The position numbers and the translations under genes were made by a program. DNA of 64,000 nucleotides from Microcaldota archaeon (lineage in GTDB: Archaea > Micrarchaeota > Micrarchaeia > Norongarragalinales > SBBD01), in NCBI GenBank assembly GCA_018819225.1, contig JAHJQN010000008.1, positions 177,421 through 241,420 of the forward strand. The letters are read 5' to 3'. The notes under the pieces are model-generated. The model was not told where the DNA came from. It was given only the letters and a program-made list of their open reading frames with translations, and did no database searches. This document shows positions 52,352-60,462 of this stretch, piece by piece (positions within the stretch are counted from its first letter, which is position 1; each line of letters begins with the position of its first letter).

Positions 52352-53839
52352 TTAAATGACCCCTTGAATCTTACGAACAATTCCATGCGAAGCCCTCACG
52401 TCTAATAGATCGCCATCCTTAAAGACGGACGTCGCGATTCTCGTTCCCACAATGCACGGAATATTGAATTCCCTGGAAACAATGGCCGCATGACAAGTAA
52501 TTCCGCCATCGTTCGTGATAATGGCCGCTGCTTTTTTCATGCCCCGGACAAAATCAGGCGTCGTCATAACGGTCACTAATACGTCGCCGTCCTCAAGTTG
52601 ATCCAAATCCTGCGCTTTCAATATCACTTTAGCGGTTCCTTTCACGGTTCCGCCACACGCACACGTTCCCTTCAGTTCAGAAACCTCGTCTTGAGTTTTT
52701 GAAACGATTCCCTGCTCGGCCATAAATTGGGATGCCGTTACGCCGTCCATCAACTGAGCCACACCACTATTAACATGCAAGATCCGGATTCCCGTTTTTT
52801 TCGTAATCCGTTTTCCATTCAATGCATCCACGACTTCTTTAGGGGTGTGGGCATAAACTTCTTTAGCGCTCCAACCCAACCGGCGTGCAACCTCGTACAC
52901 CAAATTCCGATACATAAAGTGACTTTTGGTAAAGCATTCCTTCTTGTAATCCATGAGAAATGAGGCAATGCGTATGGTTTTCAAAACCACGCGATCCGCT
53001 TCAGTGAGATTGAGTTCGTTTTCCATCATTGCTTGTCGCTCGGGTAATCGATCGTAATAGGCACGAATGTCTCTCAAACGCTTGTTCGCATCAAATGATG
53101 GCTTCAACATGCTGCGAACCGTTTCCTCGAAATGTTCGCGAGTCCATGTGTCGCCCGCATAATCAAACGGAATCCAGAAAAAGCGCTTTTCATGATCTTC
53201 CAACAACGAATTGACTGGATCGGAAACAACTCCGTTCAAAAAAGCCCGCACGTCATGATGATCCTTGACGGATTCAACCATGTTGAGAAGCGCTTCCTCC
53301 TCTTGGGTAGCAAACGGTTTTTTCGGCGAGCTCTCCAACAACGCGAATACCTGTCCGAACGCCAGGGTATTCCCGCGCTCGTTTAGTGCGTTTTTGATCG
53401 CGTCTTCCGCTTTTTGAGCCAGCACATCCTTTACGGCAAACGGAAACGGTTCTCCATACGGATACACCGCATCGTAGTGCTCCCAGTAGGATGCAATGAC
53501 TTTCGAAAACGAATGATTCGTTTCCTTCGAGTAGTCTTTCTGGGACAACTCGTGACTGAACGACAAAAAGCGCAGCATCTCATGAACAAAACGCGTCTCC
53601 AGCTTTTCCACAAAATAAGGATCTCTCTGAATGGTCTTAACACAGTGCTCTTCGACGCGCTGAATATCCTTTTGATCGAAGAATGCGGCAAACGGACCAT
53701 TTGGATCGAAGGAACAAATCAGTTTCTTATAGCTCGTTCCCACCGCCTTATCCATGGATTTCGTATACGATACGCAAAGATTGTGCAGCATATGCAAGGG
53801 AAAACCGTACGGCCGCTCTTGCACCAATACCCAATTCAT
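52352..53839 (-). CDS. phosphohistidine swivel-domain protein, paralogue B
   Basis: 495 residues. Begins MNWVLVQERPYGFPLHML. Swivel: GDVLVTVMTTPDFVRGMKK and NDGGITCHAAIVSREFNIPC, His450. Middle motif HEKRFFWIPFDY; pre-swivel DYKKECFTKSHFMYRNLVYEVARRLG. Its ATG immediately follows the stop of paralogue A (TGAATG). Confidence 0.88.
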   Translation of the reverse strand: MNWVLVQERPYGFPLHMLHNLCVSYTKSMDKAVGTSYKKLICSFDPNGPFAAFFDQKDIQRVEEHCVKTIQRDPYFVEKLETRFVHEMLRFLSFSHELSQKDYSKETNHSFSKVIASYWEHYDAVYPYGEPFPFAVKDVLAQKAEDAIKNALNERGNTLAFGQVFALLESSPKKPFATQEEEALLNMVESVKDHHDVRAFLNGVVSDPVNSLLEDHEKRFFWIPFDYAGDTWTREHFEETVRSMLKPSFDANKRLRDIRAYYDRLPERQAMMENELNLTEADRVVLKTIRIASFLMDYKKECFTKSHFMYRNLVYEVARRLGWSAKEVYAHTPKEVVDALNGKRITKKTGIRILHVNSGVAQLMDGVTASQFMAEQGIVSKTQDEVSELKGTCACGGTVKGTAKVILKAQDLDQLEDGDVLVTVMTTPDFVRGMKKAAAIITNDGGITCHAAIVSREFNIPCIVGTRIATSVFKDGDLLDVRASHGIVRKIQGVI

Positions 53840-55297
53840 TCACTTCACCAGCTTCCTGACTTGACTATGATTCGCATCCACTTCAACCCAATCCCCTGTT
53901 TTCAATATTTTGGACGCCACACGCGTTCCGACCACACAAGGAATCCCGAACTCGCGAGACACGATGGCGGCATGACACGTGATTCCTCCTTCATTGGTCA
54001 CAACGGCTGCCGCTTTCTTCATCGCAGGAACAAAATCCGGCGAGGTCATGGACGTAACCAGGATGTCTCCTTTTTTTAAGGAACGGTTTGCTTCATCGGG
54101 ATTCATGGTCACGACCGCGCGCCCCTGTACTTTACCGGGACTCGCAGCAGTTCCAGAAAACTCCACCAATTCCGTTGTCGGACGTGATTTCGGAAACAGT
54201 TTTTCTTCTATTTGAGCCGCTTCAACGCGGGAGTACAGACGAAGAGCGTCTTCAAATTCCTTCCAGAGCACGAGGCATTCCGATCGCTTTTCCAGCTCCG
54301 ATTCCGTAAGTGCCTTGGAAAGAATAAGCGGCATTTCACTCGGCAAAGCGTTCTTGACGTGTTGCAGGGAATAACCGCTGCGCCGGGCGAATTCATTGAG
54401 AAGCACATCGAGATAGTGTGTCGCCTGAAGAATCACTTCCTTTCGGTAGTCCTGAAACCACGCAAAATAATCGATAATTTCAACGAGCTTTTTCTCCGAA
54501 TCAGTGAGTTTCAAAAACTCCATGAGCACATGCTTCTCTTTTTGTTGCATTTTGAGGGCGCCATTCAACGAACGAATGTAATCCCGAGCCTCCTTTTCTC
54601 TTAACAGCAGAACCATTTCGTTTTGGAAATAATTGGCGTCCAAGACACGGGTGCGCCAGTAGGAGTTCTGCATCCAGAAATATTGTTTTGCATGTGCTTC
54701 CAACTTCTTTTTTAGCGCAGGATGAGATGCAAAATCACTTTTCTTCGTCAGTTTTTCGTCCACCGCAATCTGCAATAAATCGATTTCTTGCCGGACGGAA
54801 AACGAGGGCTTCGAACCCGTTGAAAGAATGGAAATCGTGTGTTCGCGTTTTGGGGTGTTCTTCAATAACTGCTTGAGCAACTGCTCGCCTTGAAGGTATA
54901 CCGGTTCAACCGCTGCTCCGGTCACGCCCCAAGTAACATACTGCTCAAAATAATCGCGATGCAACTGAATCAATGCTTCATCCGAAAGGGATTCCAACTT
55001 TTTCGATTGAATGCGAGGGTAAAAACGCTCCAAATCCACCGTGTCTTTCTTTAAACGCGTTTCCAACCGCTTCATTTTCGCAGGATCGCGCAGTTGATCG
55101 ATAATCAATTGACCGAGCTCGCACAAGGGAGGCATTCGGTTCGCCCAAAGCACTACCCCATTCTTGAAAAACAAGTAGGTGTCCGGCCAGCTTTTTCCAT
55201 AGAACGAACGGGTGGGTGCGAGAATACACCGAAGAAACCAAAGCAGCGGCTGAATCGATGCCTCACGCTCCCACTTGAACCACTCCGGAAGTTCCAT
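53840..55297 (-). CDS. phosphohistidine swivel-domain protein, paralogue A (first gene of operon)
   Basis: 485 residues from ATG 55297 (MELPEWFKWEREASIQ), with AGGGGAT 6 nt upstream; the open frame goes to 55606 but that part overlaps the regulator gene. Swivel: GDILVTSMTSPDFVPAMKK and NEGGITCHAAIVSREFGIPC, His442. Middle motif HAKQYFWMQNSY, VLDANYF. A promoter and a 16-bp palindrome precede it. Confidence 0.88.
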   Translation of the reverse strand: MELPEWFKWEREASIQPLLWFLRCILAPTRSFYGKSWPDTYLFFKNGVVLWANRMPPLCELGQLIIDQLRDPAKMKRLETRLKKDTVDLERFYPRIQSKKLESLSDEALIQLHRDYFEQYVTWGVTGAAVEPVYLQGEQLLKQLLKNTPKREHTISILSTGSKPSFSVRQEIDLLQIAVDEKLTKKSDFASHPALKKKLEAHAKQYFWMQNSYWRTRVLDANYFQNEMVLLLREKEARDYIRSLNGALKMQQKEKHVLMEFLKLTDSEKKLVEIIDYFAWFQDYRKEVILQATHYLDVLLNEFARRSGYSLQHVKNALPSEMPLILSKALTESELEKRSECLVLWKEFEDALRLYSRVEAAQIEEKLFPKSRPTTELVEFSGTAASPGKVQGRAVVTMNPDEANRSLKKGDILVTSMTSPDFVPAMKKAAAVVTNEGGITCHAAIVSREFGIPCVVGTRVASKILKTGDWVEVDANHSQVRKLVK

Positions 55298-55341
55298 AAT
55301 ATCCCCTGAAAAGAAACAGCGCAAGGAATAGGGATGCGAAC

Positions 55342-55354
55342 CCATAAATAAAAG
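55342..55354 (-). promoter_or_regulatory. TATA box of the swivel operon
   Basis: CCTTTTATTTATG on the minus strand lies 45-57 bp before the ATG at 55297, giving a leader of about 20-25 nt that contains the AGGGGAT ribosome site. Confidence 0.5.
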
Positions 55355-55359
55355 GGTAT

Positions 55360-55375
55360 ACCCCGATATCGGGGT
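55360..55375. promoter_or_regulatory. perfect 16-bp palindrome, candidate operator of the swivel operon
   Basis: ACCCCGATATCGGGGT is an exact inverted repeat without spacer. It lies 6 bp upstream of the TATA box of the swivel operon and next to the stop codon of the HTH regulator gene (55377). Position suits an activator or repressor site for the flanking HTH proteins; that is inference. Confidence 0.5.
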
Positions 55376-55376
55376 T

Positions 55377-56039
55377 TTACGGAGATAGGGGAACGATGGC
55401 TTGCTTGGAAGCCGAACGCAAAACCTTTCCCTCTGCTTTTCGCAACTGCTCGCGGAACGTGCTCTCGTGCACGTGCTTCTCTTCCGCCAATCGCTCCAAC
55501 GAAACCCGTCGCGGGAAATCATAATACCCTTTTTCAACGGCTTCCAGCAGCGCCGTACGTTCCTTGATGGAGAGCGCGGCAAACGTGTTCGGCAGGAAAA
55601 AGTCAATGGTATCCTGCCGGATGCCCAACAACTCGGACGCGATGCCTTTCAAGCGCTTCAGTTTAGTTAACAAGCGCCGGATATGCGCTTTTTTCCAGCT
55701 TCCGATCGTCCAATACTCCGCCCCGCCTTTCGCAATCAATGGGCCTACGGTAAAAACGGTTCCGTCGAGTACGTGCGCGTGAAACGTATCCACTGAAACG
55801 TGCTCGTAAAAAATCTGGTCGCCCTCGCGCGCCAGAACGCGCAACTTTTTCGATCCCTTTATCACGTCCGCCAATTTTTCCTTTTCGGACCCTCCAACGT
55901 AAAGGACTTTGGTGACGAAGCCTTTCTCGCCGCGCTTGAACGCATTCATGTAATAAGAAGCGGTAAACGCGTTTATCGTACTCGTCGCTTTTACGATGAC
56001 CGACTTCTCGCGCCGGATTCGAATGCGGGCCACCCACAT
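55377..56039 (-). CDS. bat-type HTH transcriptional regulator A
   Basis: 220 residues, paralogue of the regulator at 46217-46885 (same MWVA start, ASYYMNAF and LRKAEGK blocks). N-terminal sensing-type domain (1-150), C-terminal HTH_10: LSIKERTALLEAVEKGYYDFPRRVSLERLAEEK and FREQLRKAEGKV. GGGAG precedes the ATG. Lies 23 bp after purB and directly upstream of the swivel operon, which it probably controls. Confidence 0.85.
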   Translation of the reverse strand: MWVARIRIRREKSVIVKATSTINAFTASYYMNAFKRGEKGFVTKVLYVGGSEKEKLADVIKGSKKLRVLAREGDQIFYEHVSVDTFHAHVLDGTVFTVGPLIAKGGAEYWTIGSWKKAHIRRLLTKLKRLKGIASELLGIRQDTIDFFLPNTFAALSIKERTALLEAVEKGYYDFPRRVSLERLAEEKHVHESTFREQLRKAEGKVLRSASKQAIVPLSP

Positions 56040-56062
56040 ACCTGACTCCCTTAACCCACGGA

Positions 56063-57496
56063 CTAGAAGTTGGCTTCCAAGCGCTTGCTGCTCACCGGGT
56101 GCTTGCTCAACACCTCATCCATGATTTTCGCATACTTCGCACACTTATGCACGGCTAACCCCACATGATCCTGAGCAAACAACTTCTTCAACTCCTTCAC
56201 CGGTATATGCCGCGTAATCTTCTTATCTTCGACTGCGAGCTGCTCCAACGGATTCGGTTTTCCATCTTGAACGGATTGCCACGCCTTGAGCGAAAGCGAA
56301 CGCAAGTGCTCGTGCATCTTCTGACGATCCTCTCCATGTTCCACCAAGCGCATCAAAAGCGCTTCCGTCAACGCAAACGGAGCATACGTCCGGAAATTCT
56401 TTTCAATCACTTTCCGATTGATCCGCAATCCCTCCGCTAAACCGATGGCAACCATCAACGCCTCATCCAACGCCATGAACGCCTCCGGCAATATAATGCG
56501 CCGATTCGCCGAATCATCCAGCGTCCGCTCGAGAATGGAATTCGCGGTATTCTCCCATGCCACCGGAGGCAACGCACCCACGTACCGCGCCAGAGAGCAC
56601 AACCGTTCCGCTTTCACGGGATTGCGCTTGAACGGCATGGCACTGCTGCCTACCTGCATTTCCGCGAACGGCTCCATGACCTCGAACACGTACGGGCTTT
56701 GCAACACCCGCAAATCCAACGCGAACTTATGCAAGCTCGCCGCCACCGATGCTAGCGCCGACAACACCAAATAATCGACTTTACGTGGATACACTTGCGT
56801 GCTGACCTCGAACGCCTTCAAACCCAAGTCATTCATGGCCTCGCGCTCCATCTCCTCCGCGTTCATGTTCTTGCCCTTCAAAAGTTCTTCGTAACTCGCC
56901 GAGGTTCCCACCGCTCCCTTGAACCCCTTGCCTCTCACGTCATTCTCAAGATTCTTCAAGTACCCGAGATCCATCACGATGTCCTGAGCGTAATTACAGA
57001 ACCGGTATCCAACCGTCGTCGGCTCGGCGGTTTGAAGGTGCGTCAACGCCATGCACCGCACGTCCTTGTGAAGCACAACGCGTTTCCGGTACGCTTGAAG
57101 CAACCGCGCCACTTTCTGCCGAATCATGCGCAACGCCTTCCTCGAACGCAACGCATCCGCATTATCCTCAATATCCATGGACGTAGCGCCCAAGTGCAGC
57201 CGTCCGCCCGCCGCACCCGCCTGCCCAGCAAACGTTTTCAACTCCGCCATCAAATCGTGCTTGATCCTCTTCTCGATCTCATGCGCCTTCCCCACATCAA
57301 CGTCCAGAGCATGCTTCTCCAGCTGAGCGAACTCCTTCGCGCTCACCAAACCCGCTTTATGCTGCGCTTTTGCAAGAGCCACCCACACCTTACGCCAGCG
57401 CAACCGATTCTCCCTCTCCGAAAACAATGCGCGCATCTCGGGGCTGGCATACCGCCAACTAAACACCGAAGCGTACCTGGAATAATCCGGTTCCAT
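56063..57496 (-). CDS. purB: adenylosuccinate lyase
   Basis: 477 residues from ATG 57496, with GGTGGGGA upstream (an ATG five codons earlier is possible). Splits SAICAR to AICAR and adenylosuccinate to AMP. GSSAMPFKRNPVKAE is the fumarase/aspartase-superfamily signature with the mobile catalytic loop; THLQTAEPTTVGYR carries the catalytic His. The seventh purine function in the window. Confidence 0.95.
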   Translation of the reverse strand: MEPDYSRYASVFSWRYASPEMRALFSERENRLRWRKVWVALAKAQHKAGLVSAKEFAQLEKHALDVDVGKAHEIEKRIKHDLMAELKTFAGQAGAAGGRLHLGATSMDIEDNADALRSRKALRMIRQKVARLLQAYRKRVVLHKDVRCMALTHLQTAEPTTVGYRFCNYAQDIVMDLGYLKNLENDVRGKGFKGAVGTSASYEELLKGKNMNAEEMEREAMNDLGLKAFEVSTQVYPRKVDYLVLSALASVAASLHKFALDLRVLQSPYVFEVMEPFAEMQVGSSAMPFKRNPVKAERLCSLARYVGALPPVAWENTANSILERTLDDSANRRIILPEAFMALDEALMVAIGLAEGLRINRKVIEKNFRTYAPFALTEALLMRLVEHGEDRQKMHEHLRSLSLKAWQSVQDGKPNPLEQLAVEDKKITRHIPVKELKKLFAQDHVGLAVHKCAKYAKIMDEVLSKHPVSSKRLEANF

Positions 57497-57628
57497 TGTC
57501 CCCACCCACATGGAATCCTAGGAAATGGACCTTAATAAGTTTTTTTAATGGCAGTCAATGCGTTCACCCCCACACCCCCAAGCAAGAATTCAGGGTTTTT
57601 AATGATAGCCGTCCAATAAACTACATTC

Positions 57629-57653
57629 CTGCAGGGGTGCCGGAGTCTGGTCA
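57629..57653 (+). repeat. duplicate of the first 25 bp of the tRNA-Leu gene, copy 1
   Basis: CTGCAGGGGTGCCGGAGTCT plus GGTCA is identical to 57705-57729, which covers the acceptor 5' strand and D-arm of the tRNA. After this point the two diverge; no anticodon arm or T-arm follows copy 1. The upstream 35 bp also resemble the tRNA promoter. It is either an aborted duplication or a trace of recombination at the tRNA. Confidence 0.85.
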
Positions 57654-57667
57654 GGGAGACCGACGAC

Positions 57668-57679
57668 CTTTAATAAAGG
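57668..57679 (+). promoter_or_regulatory. box A/TATA of the tRNA-Leu gene
   Basis: CTTTAATAAAGG lies 28-39 bp before the tRNA start and is the middle of a 19-nt near-perfect inverted repeat (CGACCTTTA-A-TAAAGGTCG). Confidence 0.45.
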
Positions 57680-57704
57680 TCGACCAAAATAAACGATAAC
57701 GATT

Positions 57705-57729
57705 CTGCAGGGGTGCCGGAGTCTGGTCA
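57705..57729 (+). repeat. 25-bp repeat, copy 2 (inside tRNA-Leu)
   Basis: Second copy of the exact 25-bp direct repeat; repeats are 76 bp apart start to start. Confidence 0.85.
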
Positions 57730-57901
57730 AACGGGATGGACTCAAGTGATTTTTTCTTTCTTGCAAGAAAGAAAACATCAAGTAAAAGAAAGAACCACAG
57801 GAAAGAAAACGTCGATTAAAAGAAAGACGTTTCAATGAAAGAACGTGGTCGGAGAGATCCATTGGCTTAGGCCTGCGTGGGTTCAAATCCCTCCCCCTGC
57901 A
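57707..57901 (+). tRNA. tRNA-Leu (anticodon CAA) with an intron of about 110 nt
   Basis: The acceptor stem GCAGGGG (57707-57713) pairs exactly with CCCCTGC (57894-57900), and A57901 is the discriminator; CCA is not encoded. The anticodon stem ATGGA (57736-57740) pairs with TCCAT (57858-57862) around loop CTCAAG/A, giving anticodon CAA at 57743-57745 for UUG. A long variable arm and GGTTCAAATCC T-loop fit class II leucine tRNA. The intron, about 57747-57856, lies at the canonical 37/38 site and contains two hairpins, one the perfect palindrome TTTTCTTTCTTG/CAAGAAAGAAAA. Exact splice points may shift by 1-2 nt. Confidence 0.88.
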
Positions 57902-58184
57902 TTAAGACCACGTCTAGGTGCAGGCCGGTACGTTTTCATGCCCCATATCCGCAAAAAGCGTACCATTCCCGATTTAAATAGACTGCCCCATTCGGTGTAC
58001 AACGAAATACTCTTCACAGAAGGTCAATAGCGGTAAAACTGTATTTTACAATGGAACTCGTTCCCTTGTGTTTCATTTTGAGAGTGCTTTGGGTCCTCAC
58101 TAAACCCTCAAGTATTCGGATTCATTTGTTCGGAAGGAAATGGATAATCAAATTGCTGCAAACAATGTAACTATTAAAGAAATA
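57902..58184. other. boundary region between tRNA-Leu and the AT-rich methyltransferase block
   Basis: 283 bp without a convincing gene. Directly after the tRNA, GACCACGT (57906-57913) is the inverse complement of ACGTGGTC (57843-57850) in the tRNA intron. Two small frames, 57938-58030 (30 codons) and 58051-58170 (39 codons), lack ribosome sites and known families. Base composition changes from about this point to AT-rich. Confidence 0.4.
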
Positions 58185-60461
58185 CTATAGGTCTGTTCTG
58201 GGTGAGGCTGTTATCTGTCTATGCTTAAGAAGCTGTACTAAATCACGTGCGCATAGTTCCGATTCTGTTTTTCCAAAAATTAGTTTATCAATTTCTTCAC
58301 CAATCTCTATAAGTTCGTTATCGGACAGACTTTTACTTAGTTTTTGGGTAATGTTTACTACGTCGGATTTTTGAATCCCTTTCAACTTAGCAGGGATTGG
58401 AATTTTACTAATTAATGAAGCTTCAACCTTAAGAGCTCCGCCCCCCAGCGGTACACCATTTAATTCACAAATTAATCTAAAAGTGTTCGAGTTAAGCCAA
58501 ATCCATACCGTTTGGGGCTCTATTTTTGCCCGCGAAGGTAATAACGTAACAAAGTTCGCGTCGGTAACTAGATTACCACTGTCACAAACCAAATAACTTC
58601 GCAGGGGACCAGAAGTTACTCTCGACGTTATAAGTGCACCGAAGTGCCTACTTTGAAAAGATAGCTGATACCAAAATTTTGGAGCCTGCGGGATTGGCGA
58701 GTTATTGGCGGATTTTGGTACATAGCTATTTGTCCTTACAGCAGAAAGCTCTTTGATAGGTTTACCAGATGCACCATTTCCACCGTATTTCAATTTTCCA
58801 CAATCCCGTATATGTTTTGCAAGATTCGGCGAAAATATTTTTAATTGATTAACATTCCATCTCTCTTGCCATACTTTAGGAAATGATTTAACTAATTTCA
58901 TATCCTCCGGAAGAACGCCACTGTTAAAGTCAAGCACGTAGATATTAGTATCCTTTGGCCCAATTACTAACGGCCCATGGTAAGTTAACTTATGGATTGC
59001 AGGTCGCGTAAATTCGCGCGGAATTGTGAGATTATATTGAACGGTTTTTCCAACACGAGTCAGTTTTATTTCATATAAATCATCTAAACTAGTACTGGTT
59101 TTACGAACATAAAAAAATTCATTACAGCCTGTTCTTAGACCTTGGTGGATTTTCCACCCAATTTGTCTGAATGAATATATTGCTTCATCTTCTAGATAAC
59201 TTGGAAATCGTATTCCCCTACTCTCTTGTGGCAACTTTTCCGCAATATTATTTCGTCTCCTTGGTTTAACCCAATTTTTGAAAGTTACGCGTAAATTACC
59301 ATAATCGCCTGAATTATTTACCTCATCTAACCACTTCCAGAATTCCTTACCTACCACCGATTCAAGAAATTCAGTTAGATTGTCATTACTTGCGCCGGTG
59401 ATTTCAACGTAAGGTATTCCTAGCTCATCTTGTCTCTTCGATTTGGCTCCTTTCGAATATACGATTACACTTGTTGGTATCTGAGCGCCTGGAAACCAAT
59501 TGCCCCGCCTATGTGTAATTACCCCCCTTACAACTCCTTTTTTAGCTAAGAATTGCCTGAGAGGCTCACCATATTCTCGTTCCATCCAATGGTTAGTAGT
59601 TACAAAAGCAATTTCTCCAGTTTCATTTGAAATCAGGTAGGCTAAGATCATTGCATACACTGATAAATCACTGTACCCTGATAGCTTCTTTAGCAGAAGT
59701 ATAACCTCATTTTCCTTATTCTTAGCGAATGCAATTTGATTAAGACTATCAAGCAAAAAAGTTCGATAGTCAATAAACTCTTTAGTAAATTTTTCTTCAG
59801 TGAAGTTTGGAATTTTTTGAAGATTTTGATAGCTTATATAAGGTGGATTTCCTACAACCGCCCCATAAGTAAAATTGTCTTTGACATTGAATCTGGTTAC
59901 TGCCCATTTAAACACATCTGAATGGACTATACTCTTTTTATTATCCAGAATTAATCCAGCAGTCGTTATTAGCAAAGAATCAATTTCAATTCCAATAACT
60001 TTAGAAGTCGGAAAAAGTTGGCTTGCCGCTAATAAAAATGTACCATGACCCGCCATTGGATCAATGATATATTTTGATTCTTTTGATAATCCCGATAGTG
60101 CAAACTTTGCAACATATAGTGGAGTAAAAAATTGGCCTAAAGCTTTAGTTCTATCTCTACCAACAAACTCCGTATACCTCTCCCATAAAAATAAAGGGTT
60201 TTTTTCCGTTTCTATGCAGATGAATTGAATGAGTTCAATATAAGCGCGAGATTTTGTTGTATTCCATGTAACTTTATCATAAGCTGCAAACTTTTCCTTA
60301 AGTTTTACGATGGGTTGTTTATTCAATAATGAATTTATTGCATTAGTATAGATCAAAGTTCGTTCATATAACGAAAAAGGCATTAACAGAGTACGAATCT
60401 TCCGCGAAACCATATCATAATTAGGGGTTTGGTTACCTTTTTCGCATCTTATTAGAGTCAT
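58185..60461 (-). CDS. N6-adenine DNA methyltransferase with C-terminal recognition region
   Basis: 758 residues. TKALGQFFTPLYVAKF (106-120) and motif I DPMAGHGTFLLAA (134-146) bind AdoMet; motif IV NPPY (205-208) is the adenine catalytic site. The C-terminal half resembles target-recognition and support regions of Eco57I- or type-I-like enzymes. No nuclease motif was seen. Starts 1 bp after the next gene's stop with AAAGGAG as ribosome site, so the three methylase genes form one operon. AT-rich codons unlike the core genes. Confidence 0.88.
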   Translation of the reverse strand: MTLIRCEKGNQTPNYDMVSRKIRTLLMPFSLYERTLIYTNAINSLLNKQPIVKLKEKFAAYDKVTWNTTKSRAYIELIQFICIETEKNPLFLWERYTEFVGRDRTKALGQFFTPLYVAKFALSGLSKESKYIIDPMAGHGTFLLAASQLFPTSKVIGIEIDSLLITTAGLILDNKKSIVHSDVFKWAVTRFNVKDNFTYGAVVGNPPYISYQNLQKIPNFTEEKFTKEFIDYRTFLLDSLNQIAFAKNKENEVILLLKKLSGYSDLSVYAMILAYLISNETGEIAFVTTNHWMEREYGEPLRQFLAKKGVVRGVITHRRGNWFPGAQIPTSVIVYSKGAKSKRQDELGIPYVEITGASNDNLTEFLESVVGKEFWKWLDEVNNSGDYGNLRVTFKNWVKPRRRNNIAEKLPQESRGIRFPSYLEDEAIYSFRQIGWKIHQGLRTGCNEFFYVRKTSTSLDDLYEIKLTRVGKTVQYNLTIPREFTRPAIHKLTYHGPLVIGPKDTNIYVLDFNSGVLPEDMKLVKSFPKVWQERWNVNQLKIFSPNLAKHIRDCGKLKYGGNGASGKPIKELSAVRTNSYVPKSANNSPIPQAPKFWYQLSFQSRHFGALITSRVTSGPLRSYLVCDSGNLVTDANFVTLLPSRAKIEPQTVWIWLNSNTFRLICELNGVPLGGGALKVEASLISKIPIPAKLKGIQKSDVVNITQKLSKSLSDNELIEIGEEIDKLIFGKTESELCARDLVQLLKHRQITASPRTDL

Positions 60462-60462
60462 T

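Noticed and set aside
55298..55606. 103-codon N-terminal extension of swivel paralogue A
   Set aside because: It overlaps the regulator gene and the palindrome/TATA region; the ATG at 55297 has a good ribosome site and gives a family-like length.
57631..57700. A second tRNA gene starting at the first 25-bp repeat
   Set aside because: After the D-arm no anticodon arm, variable arm or T-arm follows, and no matching acceptor 3' strand exists before the true tRNA.
57938..58030. 30-codon frame after the tRNA
   Set aside because: No ribosome site, no TATA box at proper distance and no family resemblance.
58051..58170. 39-codon frame, Leu/Ile-rich
   Set aside because: No ribosome site or homologue seen; chance frame in AT-rich DNA is more likely.
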